Positions 37,313-46,308 are shown, numbered from the stretch's first letter. The stretch is 64,000 nt of DNA from CAVSJA01 sp963728145 (GCA_963728145.1 CAVSJA010000007.1:1054001-1118000); one strand, 5' to 3'. The notes: generated from the sequence alone by a model not told the origin. Program-made: numbers and translations.

Positions 37313-39775
37313 ATGTTTAGAAATTACATTAAGGTCGCCCTCCGCAATCTTCTAAAGCGCAAGGGTTACAGCTTGATCAATATTCTTGGGCTGGCAACGG
37401 GCATGGCTGTGTGTTTGCTTATCGTTCTTTTCATTCAAAGCGAATTGAGTTATGATCAGCATCACGCAAAGGGAGATAATGTTTATCGGATAGTGCTGGA
37501 GCGAAAGTATCCAGGCCGTGCAACTTCATACGCAATCATTCCGCAATCGATTGGACCCACTATGAAAGGGGAGTTTCCGGAGATAGAAGAGTGTGTTCGC
37601 ATTTTCAATTTCGCCGGAAATGGAAATTTCTTTCTCAGAATAGGTGAGAAGCGCTTTGAAGAAGGCAGAGTATTGAGCGCTGACTCCAATTTTTTCAAGA
37701 TATTCAGTAGTAATTTTTTAGCCGGCAGCGCTACCGATGCATTGATGAAACCGAATTCAGTAGTGGTGAATGAAACCACCGCAAAAAAATATTATGGTTC
37801 TGCTTCCGGAGCTCTCGGACAAACTTTTGAAACAGACGGGCCCAATAATCAACCTTTAGTCTGGAATATTACCGCAGTTGTGGCAGATTGGCCAGACAAT
37901 TCACATTTCTTATTTGACTTGCTGATCTCAGTTAACAGTTTTCCATTCACCCGGCAGCCAAACTTCATAAATTTTGCTACCAATACTTATTTCCTTTTAA
38001 ATCCCCAGGCTGATCCAAAAGCATTGGAGGCAAAATTCCCGGCTTATTTAAATAAATATGTTGCGGGAGAAGTTAGTCGCCAGTTCGGGCAAAGCTTTGA
38101 AGATTTTCAGAAAGCAGGCAATGGATACCGTTACTATTTACAACCGATGAAAAAGATACACCTGATCTCTGATCTTGAAGCTGAACTAAGGCCTAATGGA
38201 AGCCTTAGTGCTGTTTATATTTTTGGAGTCATTGCTGTGTTCATACTCGCCCTTGCCTGTATAAATTTCATTAATCTTTCAACTGCGAGATCTGTTGAAA
38301 GAGCAAAGGAGGTAGGCATACGGAAAACATTCGGATCAGAAAAGAAGGCATTGATCTATCAATTTCTTCTCGAATCAATAGTTGTGTGCCTGGTCAGTAT
38401 TATCGTAGCAATTGTTTTGATCTTTTTATTGCTTCCATTGTTCAACCAGGTTTCGGGTAAACAGCTCACGGCTACTTATTTTCTTACTCCTGATAAGATC
38501 GGGCTACTATTCCTGTTTTCAGTCATTGTTGGATTGATCGCAGGGCTTTATCCGGCATTTATACTTTCTTCTTTTAAACCGATACTAGTTTTAAAGGGAA
38601 GGTTCCGGTCAAACCGGTTTGGATTGGCTTTGAGAAATGGTCTTGTCGTTTTTCAATTTGCCATTTCCGTTGTGCTGATAATATCCACGATCATGGTCAA
38701 TCGTCAGATGAATTATATGCTTAGCGAAAAGCTGGGCTTCCGTAAGGATCAAATTATTACTATCGAAAGGACTGATCTGCTGGATGAGCAGACTACCGCC
38801 TTTAAAACAGAACTCGCACGTATTCCCGGAGTTGAAAGCGTGACGGGTAATTCCGGAATACCCGGGGGACAAACCTTTTTCGGTATTACTTTTCAACCCG
38901 TTGGCGCAAAGCAACCAATGACAGGCAGAGGAATCATCGTAGACGACCAGTATGCGAAAACACTCAACCTTGAAATGAAAGAAGGCCGGTTCTTTTCAAA
39001 TAGTTTTTCAACAGATTCTTTAGCAGTCGTATTGAATGAGAAAGCAGTAGCAGAAATGCAATTGCAGCCGCCCGTCCTTGGAACCCGGCTTACTACTCCT
39101 GATGGTTTTCTAAATGCGCCGGATGGTTCTCAATATCAATACACCGTTGTCGGAGTGGTAAAGGATTTCCATTATCAATCCCTTCATCAAAACATCAGCC
39201 CATTGGTTATGATGAATACAAAAAAGTTCCAGGATCAGTCGGGACTCGTCACCCTGGGTATAAAAGGTAAGAACTTTGAAGATGCAATTACAGGGATAGA
39301 AAACACCTGGAAAAAATTTGTACCTGAAACACCGTTTCACTATAGTTTTCTTGACCAGTCCCTTGCGGCGCAATACGCATCAGAAAAAACTTTACAAAGG
39401 GTATTCACAATTTTTTCAACCCTTGCGATATTTATCGCCTGTATCGGGCTATTGGGATTGGCCGCCTACACGACGCAGCAAAGAACAAGAGAGATAAGCA
39501 TTAGAAAAGTATTAGGCGCAAGCGTGGGCAGTATCATTGGCATGTTGTCAAAGGATTTTTTGAAACTGGTGTTTATTGCAGCATTGCTTGCGTTTCCATT
39601 AGCATGGTGGGGCATGAACAGGTGGTTACAGGATTTTGCGTATCGAATCGATCTTTCATGGTGGGTGTTTGCAATGGCGGCAATCGCGGCAGCACTAATT
39701 GCTGTGTTAACGATAAGTTTTCAGGCGATTAAGGCAGCAATAACCAATCCGGTGAAAAGTTTGAGGGCTGAATGA
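37313..39775 (+). CDS. P16: duplicated MacB/FtsX-type ABC permease (820 aa)
   Basis: The longest complete permease in the array. Starts MFRNYIKVALRNLLKRKGYS. Motifs: SELSYDQHHA; first periplasmic domain with an extended region (EVSRQFGQSFEDFQKAGNG) before LQPMKKIHLIS; ACINFINLSTARS; AKEVGIRKTFGSE; VVKDFHYQSLHQNISP; FLDQSLAAQYASE (about 679); TREISIRKVLGAS (about 725), with S for G as in P8; YRIDLSWWVFAMAA; tail NPVKSLRAE. The extra length comes from the first periplasmic domain and from a loop near LTTPDGFLNAPDGSQYQ in the second. The closing TM run AMAAIAAALIAVLTISF is unusually alanine-rich. Regulation is not visible. Confidence 0.92.
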   Translation: MFRNYIKVALRNLLKRKGYSLINILGLATGMAVCLLIVLFIQSELSYDQHHAKGDNVYRIVLERKYPGRATSYAIIPQSIGPTMKGEFPEIEECVRIFNFAGNGNFFLRIGEKRFEEGRVLSADSNFFKIFSSNFLAGSATDALMKPNSVVVNETTAKKYYGSASGALGQTFETDGPNNQPLVWNITAVVADWPDNSHFLFDLLISVNSFPFTRQPNFINFATNTYFLLNPQADPKALEAKFPAYLNKYVAGEVSRQFGQSFEDFQKAGNGYRYYLQPMKKIHLISDLEAELRPNGSLSAVYIFGVIAVFILALACINFINLSTARSVERAKEVGIRKTFGSEKKALIYQFLLESIVVCLVSIIVAIVLIFLLLPLFNQVSGKQLTATYFLTPDKIGLLFLFSVIVGLIAGLYPAFILSSFKPILVLKGRFRSNRFGLALRNGLVVFQFAISVVLIISTIMVNRQMNYMLSEKLGFRKDQIITIERTDLLDEQTTAFKTELARIPGVESVTGNSGIPGGQTFFGITFQPVGAKQPMTGRGIIVDDQYAKTLNLEMKEGRFFSNSFSTDSLAVVLNEKAVAEMQLQPPVLGTRLTTPDGFLNAPDGSQYQYTVVGVVKDFHYQSLHQNISPLVMMNTKKFQDQSGLVTLGIKGKNFEDAITGIENTWKKFVPETPFHYSFLDQSLAAQYASEKTLQRVFTIFSTLAIFIACIGLLGLAAYTTQQRTREISIRKVLGASVGSIIGMLSKDFLKLVFIAALLAFPLAWWGMNRWLQDFAYRIDLSWWVFAMAAIAAALIAVLTISFQAIKAAITNPVKSLRAE

Positions 39776-39778
39776 TGG

Positions 39779-39873
39779 CTTGATGGCTAAATTGTTTGAT
39801 TGTTGGGTTCACGAAGTGCAAGATCGTTGATACTTTTAAGCCCAACAATCAAACCATAAAACAATCAAACAAT
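39779..39873. repeat. Palindromic intergenic element, copy 7 (P16-P17)
   Basis: Left arm ...AAATTGTTTGATTGTTGGG and right arm CCCAACAATCAAACC...AAACAATCAAACAAT are strongly complementary. The loop GTGCAAGATCGTTGATAC matches copies 3 and 4. It ends 21 bp before the P17 ATG. Confidence 0.78.
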
Positions 39874-39894
39874 GATAATAAATAAGTATCTGGT

Positions 39895-42348
39895 ATGTTC
39901 AAAAATTATCTAACCGTAGCATGGCGAAATCTTAAACGTAATAAGGTATTCACCTTTATAAATATAATTGGCCTTGCAATTGGGATCAGCGCATCATTGG
40001 TGATTTACCTGCTTGTTTACTATGATTTCAGTTTTGATAAGCATCATAAAAACGGAGATCGTATTTACAGGGTGGTGTCTACACTTCACTTTCCTGGAAC
40101 TATAATTGATAATGGGGGTGTTTCATTTCCTTTGCCTGCAGCATTCAAGAAAGAAGTTACCGGAGTGGAAGCATCTGCAGCCTTCCAGAATTATGGAAAT
40201 GCAAAGGTTAGTATTCCTTCACCTGATGGGACTGGAGCTCCTGTAGTATTAAAGAATCAGGGGAAAATTGCTTTTGCAAATGGAGATTATTTCAATCTTT
40301 TTGAAAGGGAATGGATAGCTGGTTCACCTCAAACATCCCTGAATGAACCATTCCAGGTTGTATTGGATGAAGAAAAAGCTCAAAAATATTTTCCCGGCAA
40401 TGATATTACCAGGGCGATGGGTCAAACTATTTATTATAACGATTCCATTAAGTTAAAAGTTAGTGGTATCGTCAAAAAACCTGCTCAGGCAAGCGACTTT
40501 ATTTTCAGTGATTTTATTTCTCATAGCACAATCCTCAATAGTAACATAAAGCATAATGTGGGTTGGGAAGAGTGGGGTAGTGTAAATTCGGATTGTCAGT
40601 TTTATATCAAGCTGAACAAAGATGTTAGCGCGAAGAATATAGAAAAGCAATTGGTTTCTCTTCGCAACAAGTATTCACCGAATGATTTCATGAAAACTGA
40701 AAACTTGTTGCAACCATTGGGTCAGCTGCATTTTTCTAGCAAATATGATTTTTTTTCAGAACGAAGAGCGCATAAACCTACGCTTTATGGATTGCTTGCC
40801 GTTGCAGGATTTCTTCTATTGCTGGCCTGTATAAATTTTATTAATCTTACAACTGCTCAGTCATCGTCACGTGCAAAGGAAATAGGAATACGTAAAACAA
40901 TGGGAGGATCGAAAAAGAATTTGATCTTTCAGTTTCTTGGCGAAACCTTTCTTTTAACCTCGCTTGCCACAATTATTTCAATTCTGATTGGACCAATCAT
41001 ATTGAAGCTGTTTTCAAGTTTCATGCCTGAAGAACTAAGCTTTAATATACTGCAACATCCCCAGATCCTTATATTTTCAGTATTGCTGATCCTTGTTGTG
41101 ACAGTATTGGCAGGATTCTATCCTGCGCTGGTGTTGACAAGGTTTCAACCAGTAGCTGTACTGAAGAATCAATTTAATACTAATACCGCCAAAACGAGAA
41201 AGGCCTGGTTGCGGAAGACGCTTACCGTTTCCCAGTTTGTGATTGCCCAATTCTTTGTGATCTCAACAATAACCATTGGCAAGCAAATACAATTTGCATT
41301 GAATAAGGATATGGGATTTAGGAAAGATGCAATTGTCAACATTCAAGCGCCCTGGTTCATGCGTAGCAAGGATAGCAGGATGGCGCTCTTAAACAAGATC
41401 AAATCATTCCCCGAGGTTGCAAAAGTCACTCTTGGAGGATCCACACCCGCAAGCCATGGTTGGTCTTCAACTACGATGAAATATAAAGACGGAAAGAAAG
41501 AGATTGAATCAACGGTAGAAGTTAAGTATGCAGACTCTTCCTATTTCCAATTGTATCAGATCCCATTGGTTGCAGGTCGATATGGCGCACCCATTGATAC
41601 TGCATCCGGCGATTACATTATAAATGAAGCGTATTCAGCCTTTCTGGGTTTTAAAAACCCGCATGAAGCATTGGGAAAAATTATTGAACGAGGCGATAAG
41701 GAAAGATATACAATTGTTGGGGTGATAAAGGATTTTAACATGAAATCGATACATTCTGCAATTGCGCCATTGGTATATATGAATGAGCCGGATAGCTATG
41801 GCACGTATCATATTTTGCTGAATCCAAACGATCCTGGAGGAAAAACCTGGAAGAATGCAATTGCCAAAATGGAGCAGGCCTGGAAGGAAACTTACCCGGA
41901 AATAGATTTCGAATATAAATTTTTTGATGAAAGCATTGCTTCCTTCTATAAAAAGGAACAGGATATTTCCAAGCTGCTTGGATGGGCGACGGGATTGGCG
42001 ATATTCATTAGTTGCCTTGGTTTGTTGGGATTGGTAATGTACACAACGGCTCAACGCACCAAGGAGATCGGAGTTCGGAAAGTTTTGGGCGCATCGGTCG
42101 GTCAATTGGTGAAATTATTATCAAAGGATTTATTGGTGCTTGTATTGCTTGCGATTATCCTTGCCGTACCATTGGCTTGGTTTGCGCTGAGTAACTGGTT
42201 GCAGGATTATGTCTACAGAACACCGCTAAGCATCTGGATTTTCCTGATGGGAGGAGGATTCATGATATTTGTGGCCCTTTTGACATTGAGCATTCAAACA
42301 ATTCGTGCGTCTTTGAAGAACCCGGTAGGTGCACTGAGAAGCGAGTAA
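39895..42348 (+). CDS. P17: duplicated MacB/FtsX-type ABC permease next to its likely ATPase (817 aa)
   Basis: Last permease, 30 bp before the ATPase gene and therefore its most secure partner. Starts MFKNYLTVAWRNLKRNKVFT. Motifs: YYDFSFDKHH; LQPLGQLHFSS; ACINFINLTTAQS; AKEIGIRKTMGGS; second-half TM LTVSQFVIAQFFVIS; VIKDFNMKSIHSAIAP; FFDESIASFYKKE (about 676); TKEIGVRKVLGAS (about 722). The end is unusual: YRTPLSIWIFLMGGGFMIF in place of YRIxxSWWVFAxAG, then tail NPVGALRSE. The first half also has an unusual pre-periplasmic loop (HFPGTIIDNGGVSF). Together with the next two genes it forms a compact permease-ATPase-TolC unit that could be the ancestral transporter of the array. Confidence 0.93.
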   Translation: MFKNYLTVAWRNLKRNKVFTFINIIGLAIGISASLVIYLLVYYDFSFDKHHKNGDRIYRVVSTLHFPGTIIDNGGVSFPLPAAFKKEVTGVEASAAFQNYGNAKVSIPSPDGTGAPVVLKNQGKIAFANGDYFNLFEREWIAGSPQTSLNEPFQVVLDEEKAQKYFPGNDITRAMGQTIYYNDSIKLKVSGIVKKPAQASDFIFSDFISHSTILNSNIKHNVGWEEWGSVNSDCQFYIKLNKDVSAKNIEKQLVSLRNKYSPNDFMKTENLLQPLGQLHFSSKYDFFSERRAHKPTLYGLLAVAGFLLLLACINFINLTTAQSSSRAKEIGIRKTMGGSKKNLIFQFLGETFLLTSLATIISILIGPIILKLFSSFMPEELSFNILQHPQILIFSVLLILVVTVLAGFYPALVLTRFQPVAVLKNQFNTNTAKTRKAWLRKTLTVSQFVIAQFFVISTITIGKQIQFALNKDMGFRKDAIVNIQAPWFMRSKDSRMALLNKIKSFPEVAKVTLGGSTPASHGWSSTTMKYKDGKKEIESTVEVKYADSSYFQLYQIPLVAGRYGAPIDTASGDYIINEAYSAFLGFKNPHEALGKIIERGDKERYTIVGVIKDFNMKSIHSAIAPLVYMNEPDSYGTYHILLNPNDPGGKTWKNAIAKMEQAWKETYPEIDFEYKFFDESIASFYKKEQDISKLLGWATGLAIFISCLGLLGLVMYTTAQRTKEIGVRKVLGASVGQLVKLLSKDLLVLVLLAIILAVPLAWFALSNWLQDYVYRTPLSIWIFLMGGGFMIFVALLTLSIQTIRASLKNPVGALRSE

Positions 42349-42378
42349 ACAAATGAATCTTTATAAAACAAAATACAA

Positions 42379-43044
42379 ATGATAGAACTTAAGCGAATTT
42401 CAAAATGGATCAATATCGGTGCTGCAAGGACGTTTATTCTGAAGGATATTAATCTCGTGATAAACCAGGGTGAATTTGTTTCTGTAATGGGCCCCTCCGG
42501 ATCAGGAAAATCAACCCTGCTGAATGTAATCGGCATGCTCGACGATGCATCAGAAGGTGAATACCTGTTTATGGGCCGGGAAGTTCATAAACTTAAAGAG
42601 AAACAGCGTTCCCAGTTATATAAACAACATATCGGATTTGTTTTCCAGGCTTATCACCTGATCGACGAGTTGACGGTTTATGAGAACATAGAAACGCCAT
42701 TGCTCTACCAGGACATAAAAACTTCCGAACGCAAGGCAATGGTAGCGGATATGCTCGATCGTTTCCAGATTGTTGGAAAGAAGGATTTATTTCCAACCCA
42801 GCTTTCCGGCGGACAACAGCAATTGGTGGGTATTGCACGCGCTTTGATTGCGAAACCACAACTATTGCTGGCGGATGAGCCAACGGGTAATCTGAATTCG
42901 AAACAGGGAGAAGAGATCATGGATCTGTTTAAACAATTGAATAAGGAAGGAGTGACAATTATACAGGTGACGCATTCAGAAAAGAACGCATCCTATGGAT
43001 CACATATAATAAACCTGCTTGATGGCAGAATTGAAAGACAATAA
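42379..43044 (+). CDS. LolD/MacB-type ABC transporter ATP-binding protein
   Basis: A stand-alone nucleotide-binding subunit of 221 residues. Walker A GPSGSGKST at 38-46; Q-loop FVFQAY with Q90; signature LSGGQ at 142-146; Walker B LLLADEPTG at 162-170; H-loop histidine H199 in QVTHSE. It ends INLLDGRIERQ, the usual end of this class. After the signature it reads QQLVGIARAL, with leucine where most LolD/MacB ATPases have arginine (QQRVAIARAL). It is the only ATPase in or near the array, 30 bp after P17 and 23 bp before tolC, so it very probably energises P17 and may serve all 17 permeases (inference from one-to-many stoichiometry). It would act on the cytoplasmic face, driving MacB-like conformational changes in the periplasm. 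Alternative: other ATPases encoded elsewhere serve P1-P16. Confidence 0.95.
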   Translation: MIELKRISKWINIGAARTFILKDINLVINQGEFVSVMGPSGSGKSTLLNVIGMLDDASEGEYLFMGREVHKLKEKQRSQLYKQHIGFVFQAYHLIDELTVYENIETPLLYQDIKTSERKAMVADMLDRFQIVGKKDLFPTQLSGGQQQLVGIARALIAKPQLLLADEPTGNLNSKQGEEIMDLFKQLNKEGVTIIQVTHSEKNASYGSHIINLLDGRIERQ

Positions 43045-43067
43045 TTTTTCACTTACTAATTCGTATT

Positions 43068-44501
43068 ATGCAAAGGATCAAATTAATTTTCTTTAGTTGC
43101 TTACTGATGATGGGAGTTTCTGTGTCAGCACAGGAAACTTATTCTAAGCTGAACCTCAAACAGAGTATTGAAATCGCTTTAGCCAATAATATTCCGGTAA
43201 AACAAAACGGGCTTAGGGTGGAGCGGGCAGAGGTTGACAAGAGCCAGGCAAAGTCCAATTTATTGCCCTTCTTCAACGCAAATTTCAATTACGGGTGGAA
43301 TACCGGACGAACCATCGACCCGATCACCAATAGTTATATCAATCAACAGTTGTCCTCGTCGGGTGTTGGGATTTCAGGAGGTATATTGCTGTTCAATGGA
43401 CTTCAATTACAAAATTTCATAAAGCAAACAGGTCATGCCCTGGATGCAAGCAAAATGGATTACCAACAAGCCAGGGATAACCTGACCCTTAACGTTATAC
43501 TTGCTTACCTGCTTGTATTAAACAACCAGGACCAATTAGACATTGCAAAAAATCAGGCCGATGTTACAACCAAGCAGGTCGAGCGGATGGATATTCTTGT
43601 AAAGGAGGGCGCTGTTGGAGCTTATCAGCTTGCTGATCTTAAAGGAAATCTTGCAGGGGATAAGATCAATATCGTTTCTGCTCAAAATAACCTGGCTACG
43701 GCAAAGCTGAATTTCAGCCAATTGCTTAACATTCCATACAATCCGGATATTGAATTGGATGCGAGCGATTTTATATTGCCTGCAGAAAAATATCCCTTGA
43801 GTTCTCTACAGGTATATGAACTGGGAATTCAAAACCTGCCAATGGTAAAAGCTACTGACTATAGAGTTAAAAGTGCAGACAGGATGATCAAGGCCATAAA
43901 GGGGGATTATTATCCCAGCATTACATTGCAGGGTAACTTCAATTCGAGCTATTCGAGCGCGGCAAATTCTTCAATACCAGGTTCACTCGTAGAAACTACA
44001 ACCGGTGATTATACAAAGATCGGGGGAACACCAAATCCCGTATTTCGAATGGAGCAGCAATTCAGCTCCGCAAAAGTTCCTTATTTCGACCAACTTGACA
44101 ATAACCGTGGTACTTTTTATGGGCTTTTTATGCAGATACCGATATTCAACAATTTTTTTGTACGTAACAGGGTCAAGATGGCGAAGATCAATATGCGCGA
44201 CGCTGAACTTGAAGCGGCCAATACCCGTATCACGCTAAGACAAAATGTTGAACAGGCATGGCAAAATATGAGTGCGGCTTTTGACCGGTATAAGGTATTG
44301 CTCGAACAAGTCAACGCCTATGAAGAATCATTCCGCGCTGCCGAAATTCGATTCAATACTGGCGTAATCAACTCAACTGAATTCCTGATCGTGAAGAATG
44401 CACTCGACCGCGCAAACGAAAATCTTGCACAGGCGAAGTATGAATTCATTTTGCGCAATCGCATTTTGGATTATTATCAGGGCAAACCGGTAGTTGAATA
44501 A
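43068..44501 (+). CDS. TolC-family outer-membrane efflux protein
   Basis: A 477-residue protein with a signal peptide (MQRIKLIFFSCLLMMGVSVSA, cleaved before QET). LNLKQSIEIALANNIPVKQNG opens the first outer-membrane-efflux domain (about 28-215) and NMSAAFDRYKVLLEQVNAYEESFRAAEIRFNTG-type heptad-rich helices mark the second (about 250-465). It is expected to trimerise as an outer-membrane barrel with a periplasmic alpha-barrel. It is 23 bp after the ATPase, so cotranscription is likely, and it supplies an outer-membrane exit for the permease system. The third classic component, a MacA/HlyD-type adaptor, is not present in the window. Its stop codon (44499-44501) directly abuts the stop of the convergent gene at 44502. 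Confidence 0.93.
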   Translation: MQRIKLIFFSCLLMMGVSVSAQETYSKLNLKQSIEIALANNIPVKQNGLRVERAEVDKSQAKSNLLPFFNANFNYGWNTGRTIDPITNSYINQQLSSSGVGISGGILLFNGLQLQNFIKQTGHALDASKMDYQQARDNLTLNVILAYLLVLNNQDQLDIAKNQADVTTKQVERMDILVKEGAVGAYQLADLKGNLAGDKINIVSAQNNLATAKLNFSQLLNIPYNPDIELDASDFILPAEKYPLSSLQVYELGIQNLPMVKATDYRVKSADRMIKAIKGDYYPSITLQGNFNSSYSSAANSSIPGSLVETTTGDYTKIGGTPNPVFRMEQQFSSAKVPYFDQLDNNRGTFYGLFMQIPIFNNFFVRNRVKMAKINMRDAELEAANTRITLRQNVEQAWQNMSAAFDRYKVLLEQVNAYEESFRAAEIRFNTGVINSTEFLIVKNALDRANENLAQAKYEFILRNRILDYYQGKPVVE

Positions 44502-46184
44502 TTAATTATTCACGGTCTCAATAACATAATAATTGAAGGCCATTGCATTTCCATTGGTAGCTGCTGCGCCAAAAATGATGCTGAACCCAGCTGTGGTGGA
44601 AGTGACGTAAGGCCGTTGATTTAAAATCCCGAATGTTGCATTTGCATTGGTGGGCGTGATAACCACGATCGGCGGCACTGCATAAAGTTTATTAAAGTTG
44701 ATGGTTGCAATAATGCCGGCAGCCCATGCTCCCGAGCCCATATCGAGAGTGATGATGCCTGCTATATCTGTTGCATCGGCCAATGTTGCTGTTCCACCAG
44801 TACCGATATTCGCAGTTGGCACAATGAGTGGTTTCGTAGCCTGACCGCTTTGCAGGTGCCCATCAGTGATGGACAATTTTGCATTAGCAACAGCGATAGA
44901 GTTTCCAATTTGTACGCTGCCATCGTAGTTGATTATAACCGGGTCGTTTGTACCGGTGCCGGCATATTCAAAAGCTCGTCGTGCACCAGCACCGGAAGCG
45001 ATATTTGCAATAAAGATCCCGCGATAATCAGTAAGGTTTGTTGACGCAGGAATGGAGCCAAGATAATGTCCGAACACGCTCCCCAGTGATCCACCGGAAT
45101 TCGTAACAAAGTTTGTCAGCGAACCATAAGTTTCTGTGAAGATCGCACCGGAGTTGGCCGCGATCGTATTATTAATTCCATACGCATAATTAACGGTGGC
45201 TGGAGCATTGTGATTGATAAGATTTTTTACTCCATACATTGCTAGCACAGTAGCATTACTATTCGAGTTATTGATGAAATTGAATTGTCCACCGAGTGAT
45301 GACACACTAACAGCTCCAGACCCCGATAAAAATGAGTTTCCAAAAACTGCATAAATATCCGTTACAGATCCGGCCCCTGTTCCACTTGCCTGCGCACGGA
45401 AATAACCACCATAGTAGCCACCATCTGTGGCACCAGATGAATTACGTGAGGCGAAGCCATGCACACCCGCAACAACACTTGGAAAACTATTCGATCCGGC
45501 TGTAAATACAGTAGCCGATTCACCAAGTACTTGCGAACTTACATTACCTGCATAGGTAAACTGGGTCGACAAACCCACGACATCTTGCACCGTAAATCCG
45601 ATACCAAAAATTGGGTTATTCCGGATCGAATAGAGGAGCTGATTGTTTGCCGTGGGATTAATCGTACCATCTAAACCAATCAATGCGCCGAGGTCACCAC
45701 TCACGGAGCCTCCCAATTTTAATTTAACCGAACTCGGTAGTAAGGACGTTCCTATTTCAATATTACCTGTCGCGGCAATCCGTATACGCTCCATTCCGGC
45801 GGTACGGATCGAAAGGTCGGTAGGATCAGCGGTACCCACGTATTGGCTTGCCGGGCTAGTAGCCAAATTACCCAATAAAGACCAGTTGTCATGGAAGGAA
45901 GCCAGCCTGATCCACCGTATACCGTCATTATAATAGTAACCAGGTCGAATATCCGAAACGGTTGCTGTATTGTAAACAACCATTCCGGCAATATGCGCCG
46001 ATAGTGGAGACGCGTCGGAAGTACCAGCAAGGGCCAAACGAGGCAATAGTAGTCCTTTGTTTGATCCGGCGAGTTCGAGTACTGCATTTATATCCGGGTC
46101 GCCAGGACCACCAATTTTCACCTGAGCAGTTGCTGTAATTGCGATTGAAACCGCAAACGGTAACAGAAGGAATACCTTCTTCAT
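44502..46184 (-). CDS. Secreted beta-rich surface/fibre-like protein, function unknown
   Basis: A 560-residue protein with a signal peptide (MKKVFLLLPFAVSIAITATA, cleaved before QVK). The N-terminal part (VLELAGSNKGLLLPRLALAGTSDASPL..., then AGMVVYNTATVSDIRPGYYYNDGIRWIRL) is a block common in Bacteroidota secreted proteins that also carry fibre-like repeats. The middle is rich in G, S, N, T and short beta-strand-like stretches. The C-terminus (GIITLDMGSGAWAAGIIATINFNKLYAVPPIVVITPTNANA...) reads like a small beta-sandwich of phage-fibre or collar type. I see no T9SS sorting domain and no S74 domain. It is convergent with tolC with zero bases between the stops, so the two 3' ends must interact or read through each other. 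Likely an exported or surface protein; the role is not recognised. Confidence 0.8.
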   Translation of the reverse strand: MKKVFLLLPFAVSIAITATAQVKIGGPGDPDINAVLELAGSNKGLLLPRLALAGTSDASPLSAHIAGMVVYNTATVSDIRPGYYYNDGIRWIRLASFHDNWSLLGNLATSPASQYVGTADPTDLSIRTAGMERIRIAATGNIEIGTSLLPSSVKLKLGGSVSGDLGALIGLDGTINPTANNQLLYSIRNNPIFGIGFTVQDVVGLSTQFTYAGNVSSQVLGESATVFTAGSNSFPSVVAGVHGFASRNSSGATDGGYYGGYFRAQASGTGAGSVTDIYAVFGNSFLSGSGAVSVSSLGGQFNFINNSNSNATVLAMYGVKNLINHNAPATVNYAYGINNTIAANSGAIFTETYGSLTNFVTNSGGSLGSVFGHYLGSIPASTNLTDYRGIFIANIASGAGARRAFEYAGTGTNDPVIINYDGSVQIGNSIAVANAKLSITDGHLQSGQATKPLIVPTANIGTGGTATLADATDIAGIITLDMGSGAWAAGIIATINFNKLYAVPPIVVITPTNANATFGILNQRPYVTSTTAGFSIIFGAAATNGNAMAFNYYVIETVNN

Positions 46185-46270
46185 AAAAAGATAAGTTTTG
46201 GTCTATAGAAAGTTAGTTTTTTCATTTCAAATTGCATTAAGGTTTTAGCCTTTGCCGGTTTTTTTGAGTA

Positions 46271-46299
46271 TTTGGATTGACTCCTTATCCTTAGTTTTG
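46271..46299 (+). promoter_or_regulatory. Bacteroidota-type promoter for tRNA-Ser
   Basis: TTTG at 46271-46274, a 17-nt spacer, then TAGTTTTG at 46292-46299, matching the Bacteroidota TTTG / TAnnTTTG consensus. A start of transcription about 7 bases later would fall a few bases before the mature tRNA 5' end at 46309. Confidence 0.6.
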
Positions 46300-46308
46300 A
46301 TAACCATT

